Source: Microbispora sp. NBC_01189 (GTDB taxonomy: Bacteria; Actinomycetota; Actinomycetes; Streptosporangiales; Streptosporangiaceae). Taken from it: DNA of 64,000 bases. The DNA is taken from positions 1,208,001 to 1,272,000 of the forward strand of contig NZ_CP108581.1 in assembly GCF_036010665.1 (NCBI RefSeq). Direction: 5' to 3'. The notes under the pieces were generated by a model, which was not told the DNA's origin, searched no databases, and was given only the letters and a program-made list of their open reading frames with translations. The translations under genes were made by a program, and so were the position numbers. Below, in pieces: positions 1 through 8,287 of the stretch (its first letter is position 1; every line of letters starts with the position of its first letter).

Positions 1-293
1 TGACCACGATGCTGGAGGAGGTCCGCTACCCCCGCGAGGACGCCGTCGCGCTGGCCGAGCGCGTCGCGGCGCTGGAGGCCCGGGCCACCGAACTGGCCGA
101 GCGCCTCGACGTCCTCGACCCGGAGACGCGTGCCGGATTGCACGCGGCCACGGCGCGCGCCGACGAACTCGACCGCCGCCTCGACGCGGTGGGCAGGAAG
201 TTCGAGGACTCTCTGAGCCGTCTCACCGACAACCAGGAAGTCCTGTCCGGCATCAAGGCGTTCCTCCGCCTGATCAGATCCGAGACGGCCTGA
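1..293 (+). CDS. Small coiled-coil protein, start codon cut by window edge
   Basis: The first two bases (TG) are in frame with the ATG at 9 and could be the tail of an NTG start whose first base lies just outside the window. That would give a protein of about 97 residues; otherwise ATG at 9 gives 94. The product is highly charged, rich in Ala, Glu, Leu and Arg, with heptad-like patterns (VAALEARATELAERL) over most of its length. It has no signal peptide or membrane segment. It lies about 120 bp upstream of the nuclease operon on the same strand, so a link is possible but unproven. I recognise no family. Confidence 0.6.
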   Translation, partial: TTMLEEVRYPREDAVALAERVAALEARATELAERLDVLDPETRAGLHAATARADELDRRLDAVGRKFEDSLSRLTDNQEVLSGIKAFLRLIRSETA

Positions 294-413
294 TCCGCCG
301 TACCGGCCTCATCCTTTGTCGGGAAATTCCGGATTGCATGCACGAGCCTGCCGCCGCCGGATAACCTCTGCCGGGTCGAGATTGCTGGATCTTCAACGAC
401 AGGCGGGAACGGC

Positions 414-1547
414 GTGGCGCGGTCCTGGAAGGAGCTTCCCACCGGCCGGGTCGTGCGGCTGCACGACGACGCCGAGGCGGTGGCCCTCGCGCTCGAACCT
501 CTCCCCGAGGACGCGCCCGCGCTGATCGCGTACACGCCCCGCCCCGCCCGGACCCCCGCGGACCTCGTCGCCGACGTGCTGGGCGCGCTGGAGACCGCCG
601 CGCTGGCGATGTTCCCCGCCTGGCTGCCGGAGGCCGACGGCATCACCGGGGCCGGCGGCGCGGCCGTCCCCGCCGTCCGGGCGCTCGCCCTGCGTACGGC
701 CTCGGCCACCCGGCACTTCGCGCCGTACCTCGCCCACCTCGCCGAACGGGCCCTGCGTGAGCGGGCCGGCGCGAGCGGGGTCAACGTCGGTGACCGTACG
801 GCGGGCCGGACCGGGCCCTTCCCGCCAGAGGTCCGCGCCGCCGGGCTGGCCCGGGTGCTCCGCAAGGGCTACGGGCGGCGGGAGGCGGCGATCCTCGTCC
901 GGGTGCGCGGCGATCTCTCCCCGGCCGGGGAGGAGGTGCTGGTCACCGCGCTCGAATGGCTCGCCCACCACGGCGGGTTCGGCGTCTGGCTCACCGGGCC
1001 GCCCCTGCGGGCGGTCGATCGCGTCGAGAGCATCACCGCCCCGATCCCGGACGATGTGGCGGCCCTCGTCCGGGAACTGGCCGGCTCCGGTTTTTGCGAC
1101 GATCCTGGAGACCACCGGGACGGCTCCCGCGGTCCGGCGGTGGACCAACCGCTGCCGGTGCTCGCCTATCCACCCCTCGCCGGTCTGCCGCACCCCGGCA
1201 GCCCCGCCGAGAAACGCCTGGAGACCGCTCTGACGTCCTGTGCGTGGGCGGTGGGACGAGCCTGGAACCAGACGTACCGGTCGGGCCCGCTCAGCACTCC
1301 CATCCGGGTGGACCTGCTCTGGCGGGCCGAACGGTGCGTCGTCGAGATCGACGGGCCCGAACATCTCCGCCCGACCCAGCGCGCCACCGACCAGCGCCGC
1401 GATCTGCGCCTCCAGCGGGAGGGCTACGCCGTACGCCGCTTCACCAACGACCAGGTCCTCGGCCACGTCGGCATCGTGCTGGCCGAGATCGAGCACTTCC
1501 TCCACACCCGCCGCCATGGAACGTTCGAAGGGTCCCCTCATGTCTGA
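414..1547 (+). CDS. PD-(D/E)XK (DUF559/MTES_1575-like) nuclease, first gene of three-gene operon
   Basis: The protein has 377 residues from a GTG start preceded by AGGCGGGAA. The last ~115 residues look like a compact PD-(D/E)XK nuclease of the DUF559/Vsr-like type. They show a helix with a conserved Glu (SPAEKRLE, about 263-270), then RVDLLW (Asp about 300) followed by the VEIDGPEH strand (about 310-317) carrying the E-x-D/K-type acidic residues, and a final RRFTNDQV segment. The N-terminal ~230 residues match no domain I recognise. The stop overlaps the next gene by 8 nt, so the three genes are probably co-translated. Likely role: the DNA-cutting effector of a multi-subunit defence or DNA-processing complex. 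The nuclease fold is read from motifs only. Confidence 0.8.
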   Translation: MARSWKELPTGRVVRLHDDAEAVALALEPLPEDAPALIAYTPRPARTPADLVADVLGALETAALAMFPAWLPEADGITGAGGAAVPAVRALALRTASATRHFAPYLAHLAERALRERAGASGVNVGDRTAGRTGPFPPEVRAAGLARVLRKGYGRREAAILVRVRGDLSPAGEEVLVTALEWLAHHGGFGVWLTGPPLRAVDRVESITAPIPDDVAALVRELAGSGFCDDPGDHRDGSRGPAVDQPLPVLAYPPLAGLPHPGSPAEKRLETALTSCAWAVGRAWNQTYRSGPLSTPIRVDLLWRAERCVVEIDGPEHLRPTQRATDQRRDLRLQREGYAVRRFTNDQVLGHVGIVLAEIEHFLHTRRHGTFEGSPHV

Positions 1548-2277
1548 CAAACCCCTCTCCCAGCGCGAGACGGCCATCCTCCTGCTGCTCATGGCCGAGG
1601 CCCGCGAGTTCACCAACCCGGAGCTGGAAGAGCAGTACGGTTTCAAGATCGGAAAGTCCGAGCGGGAGCGCCTGCAGCAGCTCGGTTTCATCGACGTCGG
1701 GAAACGGGGGCGGGCGCTGACCCACAAGGTGACCAAAGACGGTCTGGGCAAGGCGGACGAACTCTTCTCCGAGGGCATCCCCATGTCCATCGTTCTCGCG
1801 CCACGAGTGCTCGAGGCGGTCGTACGGGCGATGGTCTCCGGCCTCAACCGGCACATGCAGCGGAACGGCAGTTGTGCCGCCGACATCTTCGGCTGGGAAC
1901 CGGCCGGTGCGGCCCCCACCGAGCAGACGCCGTCCACATCAGCAGGACGTGCGGACGCCGGACCGGTATCCCCGGTCACGCCCGCACCGGCGGTGAACGC
2001 CTCCGCCGATTCCCTTGACGACGTCGAGACGCGGATCCGGAAGGCGTACGCGCGGCTCGCCGACAAGCCGAACGCCTGGGTCAGCCTGACCCAGCTGCGC
2101 CCGCTCCTCGGCGACGCCCCTAGAGACAAGGTCGACGCCACCCTCCGCCAGATGATCGCCCACCCCGACGTGCGCATCGTCCCCTGGGAAAGCCAGAAGA
2201 GCCTGTCCCAGGAGGATCGCGACGCGGCGGTGCTCATCGGCGACCAGCCCAAGCACCGCATTCTGATCGGAGCATGA
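1540..2277 (+). CDS. Winged-helix-like adaptor protein, second gene of nuclease/ATPase operon
   Basis: The ATG at 1540 lies inside the end of the nuclease gene, and the stop overlaps the ATPase start by 4 nt (ATGA). The 245-residue product has an N-terminal region (about 1-95) with the helix pattern of a MarR/PadR-like winged helix: FTNPELEEQYGFKIGKSER, then LQQLGFIDVGKR and a beta-wing-like RALTHKVTKDG. A Pro/Ala/Thr-rich linker follows (about 115-160), then a second small alpha/beta domain (about 165-245: AYARLADKPNAWVSLTQLR, VDATLRQMI, VRIVPWES) that also reads like a winged helix. It may bind DNA or bridge the nuclease and the ATPase. No enzymatic motif is visible. Confidence 0.75.
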   Translation: MSDKPLSQRETAILLLLMAEAREFTNPELEEQYGFKIGKSERERLQQLGFIDVGKRGRALTHKVTKDGLGKADELFSEGIPMSIVLAPRVLEAVVRAMVSGLNRHMQRNGSCAADIFGWEPAGAAPTEQTPSTSAGRADAGPVSPVTPAPAVNASADSLDDVETRIRKAYARLADKPNAWVSLTQLRPLLGDAPRDKVDATLRQMIAHPDVRIVPWESQKSLSQEDRDAAVLIGDQPKHRILIGA

Positions 2278-5200
2278 TGACCGGCAGGGAACTCGACGCC
2301 CTGGCGGCGCTGAGGTTCAACTACGCCAAGGTCCCCGACGACGTGTGGCGACCACTGCCGTTCCACGTGGGGGCTCTCCACCGGCAGATCGCCAAGGCCA
2401 TCCTCGACGGCTTCATCGAGGCCGAGGAGAGCGCCGACGCGAGCCCCATCGGCCTGGTGATACAAGGCCAGAGAGGCGCGGGCAAGACGCACCTGCTCGG
2501 CTGGGCCCGGCAGGCGGTGCACGACGAGGACGGCTACTTCTTCCTGGTCGGTCTGCTCGACGCCAGGACTTTCTGGGAGAGCGTGCTGCTCTCCATGCTG
2601 GACAGCCTCTCCCGGCCCATGCCGGGGGCGGGGACCCAGCTCAAGGAACTCCTGTGGCGGCTCTGCCTGCTGACCGAGGTGCCGCCCGGCGCCCGGCAGT
2701 CCGTGATCGGCGAGGCGTCACTCTCCCGGCAGGACCTGGACGTCTTCGTGCGCGCCCTTCGCCGGTACGACCGGCACGTCGGCCGTGACGCTCAGGACGT
2801 CGCGAGGGCGCTCGTCCTGCGCGCGTCCAGCGACCTCTCCGCGCAGGACGTCGGAGACGCCTACCTCGCGTGCGCGGCGGAAGGAGAGCCGGGCGAGCGG
2901 GCAGGGTGGGGTTTCACCACGATCGGGAAGTCTCCGCAGGAGATTGTCAGTGATCTGTCCCACCTGGTGGCGCTGACCGGGCCTGCCATCATCGCGATCG
3001 ACCAGATCGACATCCTGCTCGCGCAGTCGTCCATCTCTCTCACGGACGACCGCAAAGAGTCGTGGCAGCAGGCGCTTATCCTCGAACGCGTCGCGGGCGG
3101 CCTCCTGATGCTCCGCGAGGTGACCCGCCGCACGCTGACCGTGCTCTCGTGCCTGCCGGCCACGTGGGACCTCATCCAGACGAAGGCCACCGACACGGTG
3201 CAGGACCGCTTCCGTGAGACGACTCCCCTCAGGACGATCCCGGACGCGGAAACCGGGCGGGAGCTCATCAAGAAGCGCTTCGCGGCGCAGTACGAGAGCG
3301 TGGGGTTCACGCCGCCGTACCCAACGTGGCCGGTGCGGCCGGAGGCGTTCGAGGAGGCGTACCAGTACACGCCTCGTCAGTTGCTCATCCGGATAGACAC
3401 GCACGTGCGGGCCTGCCTGGCAAGCGGACAGGTCACGGAGCTCACGCGCCTCAGCGAGCAGTCGCGAAAGATCATCGAGCGGATCATCGACCCGCCGGAC
3501 GACCTCACGCCGCTCGACAGGCGGTTCGCGGAGTTGCGGGAGCGGGCGGACGTGGCGGGGGCGCTGGACCCGGTCACGGAGGACGCCGTGATGCCCTGGC
3601 TCCTGTCGGCCGGGCTGAAGGCATGGATCGCCGAGCAGGATGAGATGGGACGGGTGTTCAGCCAGGACCCGCCGCCGAGTTCCAAGCCGCCCCTGCACGC
3701 CCGCCTGCGGCGCACGCTCGACGAGGCGACGGAGAACGAGGCGCACTGGTGCTTCCGGGCCATCGCGGCGACCCATCATGTCGCCGCGCTCACGCGTCTG
3801 AAGAACGCGTCGATGGCGGCCGGGCTCAACGACCAGATCCCCAGGCGGAAGCTGTTCGTGCTCAGGAACCAGAGTTGGGCGAACGGGCCAGCCACCCAGG
3901 AGGCGCTGGCCGCGTTCGAGCAGGCGGGCGGCCGGGTCCTCCAGGTCGAGGAGGACGACCTCAGGATCTTCGCCGCTCTCCGGAACCTTCTCGCCGACAA
4001 CCCGCCCGATCTCCAGGCCTGGCTCGTCTCCCGGAGACCGACGAGCGAGGTCAAGCTGTTCGCGGAGGCGTTGAGCGACGCCGCCGTTCCGCGGGTGCCC
4101 GATCCAGGCACAAGGACGTCCTCGCGGGCGACCCGGTCGCCGGATCAGCCCCGGCCCACCGCCAATCCCGGTCGGCGAGTGCTTGTTGAGCGGGCCGTCG
4201 TGCCACAGCCGGTGTCACAGCCCGTGCCGTCCCCGGCCTCCGGTGCTGCGCCCGCGCAGGGCGGTTCGGACAACGCGTTGCCCGGCGACGCGGGCATCGG
4301 CCCGGCCGGTTCCGATCTGCGGTTCGCGCCGCCACCGTCCTTTGCCGGGGCACCGCCGGCCGAGACGCCGTCCGTGGAAGTGCCGGTGCCCTCTGCAGAG
4401 GTGCCGTCTGCGGAGCCGATGCCTGCGGAGGAACTGGCCGGGGAGATTCCGGCCGTTCCTCGCCCGCGCAGGCCGCTGTCGCCGGGCGAGGCACTGACAC
4501 CGGGCGAGGCACTGTCGTCGAGCGAGGCACTGACGGCTCCGCACCTGACGATCGGGGCGGCGAGCTCGGATGACCGGCCGGTACGGATCGCGCTGGACGC
4601 CCTGCGCAAGCATGTCGCGATCTTCGCCGGTTCGGGTTCGGGGAAGACCGTCCTGATCCGGCGGCTGGTGGAGGAGTGCGCCCTGCGGGGAGTCTCTTCG
4701 GTCGTCCTCGATCCGAACAACGACCTGGCGCGGCTCGGCGACCCGTGGCCCGAGCGGCCCGCCGGGTGGGCCGACGACGACGCGGACAGGGCGGCCGAAT
4801 ACCTGGCCGGCACCGACGTGGTCGTCTGGACGCCCCGCAAGGAGCAGGGACGCCCGCTGAGCTTCCAGCCACTGCCCGACTTCGCGAGCGTGGCGGACGA
4901 CCCCGACGAGTTCGGCGAGGCGGTGGACGCCGCCCTCGCCGCGCTCGTACCGCGGGCCAAGGTCGACGGGAAGACGGCCAGAGCGCATCTGGGCCGGGCG
5001 GTGCTGCGCGAGGCCGTCGTCGACTACGGACGCTACGGCGGCACGGCGCTCAACGGGCTGGTCGCCCTGCTCGACGACCTGCCGGACGGCGTGAGCCGCC
5101 TGGAGGGCGCGGCCAGGCTCGCGACCGAGATGGCCCAGCACCTGCGGGCCGAGATGATCAGCGATCCGCTGTTCGCGGGGAAGGGCGTTCCGGTCGATCC

Positions 5201-5765
5201 CGAGGTCCTGCTGACGCCGGCGGCGGGGAAACGGGCCCGCGTATCGGTCATCAGCCTCACGGGTCTCACCTCCGACGCACAGCGGCAGAGCTTCGTCAAC
5301 CAGTTGCAGATGGCGCTGTTCTCCTGGATCAAGCGGCACCCCGCCGGAGACCAGCCGCTCGGCGGGCTCTTCGTGATGGACGAGGCGCAGAGCTTCGCGC
5401 CGTCCGGGGCGACGACCGCCTGCACCCAGAGCACGCTCGCCCTCGCCGCCCAGGCCCGCAAGTACGGCCTCGGGCTGGTGTTCGCCACGCAGGCGCCGAA
5501 GAGCCTGCACAACCGGATCACGGGCAACGCGGCCACGCAGTTCTTCGGCCTGCTCAACGCACCCGCGCAGATCACGGCGGCGCGTGAGCTCGCCAGGGCC
5601 AAGGGCGGCGACGTCCCCGACGTGGCGCGGTTGCGGTCCGGCCAGTTCTACGCGGCGGTGGAGGGCGGGTCGTTCACCAAGGTCCGCACCCCGCTGTGCC
5701 TGAGCCACCACCCGAGCAACCCCCTGACGAGCGAGGAGGTCGTCGCCCGGGCCAACCGGTCCTGA
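2274..5765 (+). CDS. Large dual-ATPase protein: N-terminal AAA module plus C-terminal HerA/DUF87-like ATPase
   Basis: This 1163-residue protein carries two P-loop modules. The first has Walker A GQRGAGKT (65-72) and a Walker B-like strand AIIAIDQIDILL (238-249). A helical middle part includes a Rossmann-like stretch (KLFVLRNQSW). About 120 Pro/Ala-rich linker residues follow. The second module has Walker A GSGSGKT (about 786-792), Walker B GLFVMDEAQSF (about 1032-1042) and FATQAPKSL, the layout of HerA/VirB4/DUF87 translocases. Such ATPases form hexameric DNA pumps, and HerA relatives partner with nucleases or Sir2 effectors in anti-phage systems. Here the partners are an overlapping PD-(D/E)XK nuclease and a winged-helix protein. 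I infer that this is the motor or sensor of the complex. The fusion of two ATPases in one chain is unusual. Confidence 0.85.
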   Translation: MMTGRELDALAALRFNYAKVPDDVWRPLPFHVGALHRQIAKAILDGFIEAEESADASPIGLVIQGQRGAGKTHLLGWARQAVHDEDGYFFLVGLLDARTFWESVLLSMLDSLSRPMPGAGTQLKELLWRLCLLTEVPPGARQSVIGEASLSRQDLDVFVRALRRYDRHVGRDAQDVARALVLRASSDLSAQDVGDAYLACAAEGEPGERAGWGFTTIGKSPQEIVSDLSHLVALTGPAIIAIDQIDILLAQSSISLTDDRKESWQQALILERVAGGLLMLREVTRRTLTVLSCLPATWDLIQTKATDTVQDRFRETTPLRTIPDAETGRELIKKRFAAQYESVGFTPPYPTWPVRPEAFEEAYQYTPRQLLIRIDTHVRACLASGQVTELTRLSEQSRKIIERIIDPPDDLTPLDRRFAELRERADVAGALDPVTEDAVMPWLLSAGLKAWIAEQDEMGRVFSQDPPPSSKPPLHARLRRTLDEATENEAHWCFRAIAATHHVAALTRLKNASMAAGLNDQIPRRKLFVLRNQSWANGPATQEALAAFEQAGGRVLQVEEDDLRIFAALRNLLADNPPDLQAWLVSRRPTSEVKLFAEALSDAAVPRVPDPGTRTSSRATRSPDQPRPTANPGRRVLVERAVVPQPVSQPVPSPASGAAPAQGGSDNALPGDAGIGPAGSDLRFAPPPSFAGAPPAETPSVEVPVPSAEVPSAEPMPAEELAGEIPAVPRPRRPLSPGEALTPGEALSSSEALTAPHLTIGAASSDDRPVRIALDALRKHVAIFAGSGSGKTVLIRRLVEECALRGVSSVVLDPNNDLARLGDPWPERPAGWADDDADRAAEYLAGTDVVVWTPRKEQGRPLSFQPLPDFASVADDPDEFGEAVDAALAALVPRAKVDGKTARAHLGRAVLREAVVDYGRYGGTALNGLVALLDDLPDGVSRLEGAARLATEMAQHLRAEMISDPLFAGKGVPVDPEVLLTPAAGKRARVSVISLTGLTSDAQRQSFVNQLQMALFSWIKRHPAGDQPLGGLFVMDEAQSFAPSGATTACTQSTLALAAQARKYGLGLVFATQAPKSLHNRITGNAATQFFGLLNAPAQITAARELARAKGGDVPDVARLRSGQFYAAVEGGSFTKVRTPLCLSHHPSNPLTSEEVVARANRS

Positions 5766-5779
5766 GCGGAAGCCCGCGG

Positions 5780-5814
5780 AGCCGGTGCCGCCGCTCGGGC
5801 GCGGCACCGGCTCC
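5780..5814 (+). terminator. Strong hairpin after the nuclease/ATPase operon
   Basis: A perfect 13-bp inverted repeat (GAGCCGGTGCCGC / GCGGCACCGGCTC) with a 9-nt loop begins 15 nt after the ATPase stop. No U-tract follows, as is common for actinomycete hairpin terminators. It lies between convergent genes and could serve both. Confidence 0.7.
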
Positions 5815-5834
5815 CGCATGCTCCGGGGAGGCGG

Positions 5835-5942
5835 TCAGTCCGCGGGGCCGTAGAGGATCGACGTCCAGGCGTGGGTGAGGACGTCGACGAGGACCTCCTC
5901 GTCGTCGAACGGGGGACGCCGGCCGCGGCCAGGCGGCCTCAC
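5835..5942 (-). pseudogene. Remnant of the C-terminus of a TetR-type regulator
   Basis: On the minus strand an in-frame stretch ends in FDDEEVLVDVLTHAWTSILY plus GPAD and a stop at 5835. This resembles the last helix of many TetR-family regulators (…LTHxW..ILYG). It cannot be the tail of the adjacent TetR gene, which already ends normally at 5948 with its own DEIFLPLV helix. The only in-frame start is a GTG at 5942, leaving 35 residues. I read it as the leftover 3' end of a lost or replaced regulator gene. A chance ORF is possible. Confidence 0.45.
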
Positions 5943-5947
5943 GGCGC

Positions 5948-6595
5948 TCAGGCCGGTGGGGGTGAGACGGTTCCCGCCGGCCACGGCCGGTCGTGATAGC
6001 TGTGGACGAGGGGGAGGAAGATCTCGTCGACGATCGACGTCACGCGTGCGGGCTTCAGGGGCTTGAGGTCCATGAGCAGGTCGTGGCGCACCAGGTCGAA
6101 CGGCATGGCGAGCACCGCGGGAGGGATCCGTTCCAGGTCGATCTCGCCGCGGTCGTGGGCGCGCTGGTAGATGACCCGAACGCGCGAGAGCGGCTGGTCC
6201 CCCAAGATCCGCTCGCGTACCTGAGCGGGGGTGAGCCCGGTATCGGCCAGCAGCCCCGAGAAGGCCGTGGCCGCGGCGATGGCGGAGAAGGGGGCGCGGG
6301 CTTCGCCCATGCCGGTGAGCGCGGCGAGGAGGTCGCCGCGCAGGGTGCCGGTGTCGGGGAGATCGACCGGGTGGGTGTTCCGGTAGTGCTCGAGCGCGGC
6401 GAGCACGAGCTGGCTCTTGTTGGCCCAGCGGCGGTACAGCACGGCGATGCCGGTGCCGGCGCGGGAGGCCACGGACTCCATGGTCAGCTTCGCGAAGCCG
6501 ACCTCGAGCAGCTCGTCCCAGGCCGCGTCCAGCAGCGCGGCCTCGAGCTCGGGCCCGCGTCGGCGTTGGCGAGAGGGCGCGGCGGCAGATGTCAC
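5948..6595 (-). CDS. TetR-family transcriptional repressor, probable regulator of the divergent MFS pump
   Basis: This 215-residue protein has an N-terminal HTH of TetR type (about 15-60: ALLDAAWDELLEVGFAKLTM, then VASRAGTGIAVLYRRWANKS), followed by an all-helical ligand domain ending in IVDEIFLPLVHSY. I chose the GTG at 6595. The ORF can extend upstream to a TTG at 6631, but those extra residues run into the promoter region and look non-coding. It is divergent to an MFS drug exporter 89 bp away, the classic arrangement in which the repressor controls both promoters and is released by a pump substrate. The ligand is unknown. Confidence 0.9.
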   Translation of the reverse strand: MTSAAAPSRQRRRGPELEAALLDAAWDELLEVGFAKLTMESVASRAGTGIAVLYRRWANKSQLVLAALEHYRNTHPVDLPDTGTLRGDLLAALTGMGEARAPFSAIAAATAFSGLLADTGLTPAQVRERILGDQPLSRVRVIYQRAHDRGEIDLERIPPAVLAMPFDLVRHDLLMDLKPLKPARVTSIVDEIFLPLVHSYHDRPWPAGTVSPPPA

Positions 6596-6684
6596 GATTC
6601 CACTATAAGAGAGGTTTACATTCCTTAGCAACGCGTTCTAATCTCCTAAGAGATGGATTCCACTCTTATCTCAGGGACGAGACG
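6596..6684. promoter_or_regulatory. TetR/MFS divergent promoter region with repeated GATTCCACT
   Basis: The 89-bp gap is AT-rich for this genome. GATTCCACT occurs twice, at 6596 and 6656, exactly 60 bp apart. The bases after each copy, CTATAAGAGA and CTTATCTC, contain related inverted half-sites (ATAAGAG / CTCTTAT). The sequence ATCTCCTAAGAGAT at 6641-6654 is a near-palindrome. These are plausible operators for the adjacent TetR protein. This is inference from position and symmetry only. Confidence 0.5.
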
Positions 6685-8160
6685 ATGACGGAGACCACCG
6701 AGGCGAAACTGTCGCCGCAGGTGAAGAAGGCGCTGATCGCGCTGGTCGTGGGCGGGATCGCGGCGATCCTCGACTCGACGATGGTGACGTTGGCGATCCA
6801 CACGCTGGTCGTGAAGCTGCACTCGACCGCCGGCACGATCCAGTGGGTCACCACCGGCTTCCTGCTGGCGATGGCCGTCGCGATCCCGGTCACCGGGTGG
6901 GCGGAGCGCCGCTGGGGCGGCAAGCGGGTCTGGATGGCCGCGCTGGTGCTGTTCGTGCTCGCCTCGGTGCTGTGCGCGATGGCGTGGAACGACGCGAGCC
7001 TGATCGGCTTCCGGGTGCTGCAGGGCTTCGCCGCCGGGCTGATCTTCCCGCTGATGCAGACGCTCGCGGTGAGAGCCGCGGGCGGGCGGGTCAGCAGCAG
7101 GCTGATGGCGGCCGTCAGCCTGCCGGTCGCGCTCGGCCCGATCCTCGGCCCGGTGATCGGCGGCGTGATCCTCAACTGGCTGAGCTGGCGCTGGCTGTTC
7201 CTCGTCAACGTGCCCGTGGTCGCCGCCGGGTTGCTGCTGGCGTGGCGCTTCCTGCCCGCCGGCCGCCCCGGCTCCTCGGCGGGGCGCGGGCGCCTGGACT
7301 GGATCGGCCTGGTGCTGCTCGCGCCTGCGCTGGCGGGAATCCTGCTCGGCCTCTCGCAACTGTCCGAAAGCGGCGGGATCGGCCATGCCGGAGTGCTGGT
7401 GCCGCTGCCGGCCGGCCTCGTCCTGCTGGCCGCGTTCATCGCCTGGGCGTGGCGGCTGCCCGGCGAGCGGGAGCCGATCGTCGACGTACGGCTGCTGCGC
7501 GTACGCTCGCTCGGCAGCGCCTCCGCGGCCCTGTTCACCGCAGGCGCGGCGATGTACGCCGGAATGTTCCTGCTTCCGCTCTACTACCAGCAGCTACGGG
7601 GTGACAGCGTGCTGGACGCCGGACTGCTGATGATCCCGCAGGGTGTCGGGGCGCTCGTCTCGCGCTTCGTGATCGGCGATCTGGTCGGCCGGTTCGGGGC
7701 GCGCGCCGTGACGATCGCCGCCTTCCTGCTCGTCGCCGTGGCCACCGTCCCGTTCGCGCTCGCCGGGCCGGACACGAGCCTGTGGTGGCTGGGAGCCTTG
7801 CTGCTGGTTCGCGGTCTGGGGATCGGTGCGGTGCTGATCCCGCCGATGTCCATCGCCTACCGGGACATCCAACCGGCAGACATCCCGCACGCCACCATGA
7901 ACACCCGCATCGTCCAGCAGGTGGGCGCCTCGTTCGGCACCGCGATCGTGGCCGTCGCGCTTCAGTCGCTCCTCGGCCACAGCGCCACCGGCGCCTTCCA
8001 GGGCGCGTTCTGGTGGGCGATCGGCATCACCGCCGCCGCGGTCGTCCCCGCCATCGCTCTCCCGGCCGACAGGCCGGCGAGCCACGAACCGGCCGCGAAG
8101 CCGGTGCACGACCAGGAGACCCCAAGCCACCGAACGGCCAGTGGCGTCAACAGGGTGTGA
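6685..8160 (+). CDS. MFS multidrug efflux transporter, DHA2 (14-TM) type
   Basis: This 491-residue integral membrane protein starts at the ATG at 6685, preceded by an AGGGA-like site; further in-frame codons upstream lie in the promoter. It begins with a first helix and STMVTLAI, and has the motif A-like loop GWAERRWGGKRVW after helix 2, the motif C-like GPILGPVIGG in helix 5, and helices to about residue 470, fitting DHA2 proton antiporters (QacA/EmrB type). The C-terminal tail is hydrophilic. It is divergently transcribed from a TetR gene, which suggests substrate-inducible drug or metabolite export. The substrate cannot be told from sequence. Confidence 0.92.
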   Translation: MTETTEAKLSPQVKKALIALVVGGIAAILDSTMVTLAIHTLVVKLHSTAGTIQWVTTGFLLAMAVAIPVTGWAERRWGGKRVWMAALVLFVLASVLCAMAWNDASLIGFRVLQGFAAGLIFPLMQTLAVRAAGGRVSSRLMAAVSLPVALGPILGPVIGGVILNWLSWRWLFLVNVPVVAAGLLLAWRFLPAGRPGSSAGRGRLDWIGLVLLAPALAGILLGLSQLSESGGIGHAGVLVPLPAGLVLLAAFIAWAWRLPGEREPIVDVRLLRVRSLGSASAALFTAGAAMYAGMFLLPLYYQQLRGDSVLDAGLLMIPQGVGALVSRFVIGDLVGRFGARAVTIAAFLLVAVATVPFALAGPDTSLWWLGALLLVRGLGIGAVLIPPMSIAYRDIQPADIPHATMNTRIVQQVGASFGTAIVAVALQSLLGHSATGAFQGAFWWAIGITAAAVVPAIALPADRPASHEPAAKPVHDQETPSHRTASGVNRV

Positions 8161-8287
8161 GGGCTCAGGCGGGCCGGGATCGCGCGCGCCCGCCGGCGGC
8201 TGGCCGCGCGCCCAGACCTCGTCGTGGGTGTTCGGCGCCGCGCTCGCGATCCCTCTCCCGGCGTGGCCCGGCGCTTACGGTGTACGG

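Noticed and set aside
316..525. 69-aa plus-strand ORF before the nuclease
   Set aside because: Overlaps the nuclease start in another frame, with poor codon bias in the intergenic part.
4215..5819. 534-codon minus-strand ORF over the ATPase
   Set aside because: Antisense of a clearly conserved HerA-like domain; no domain in the reverse frame.
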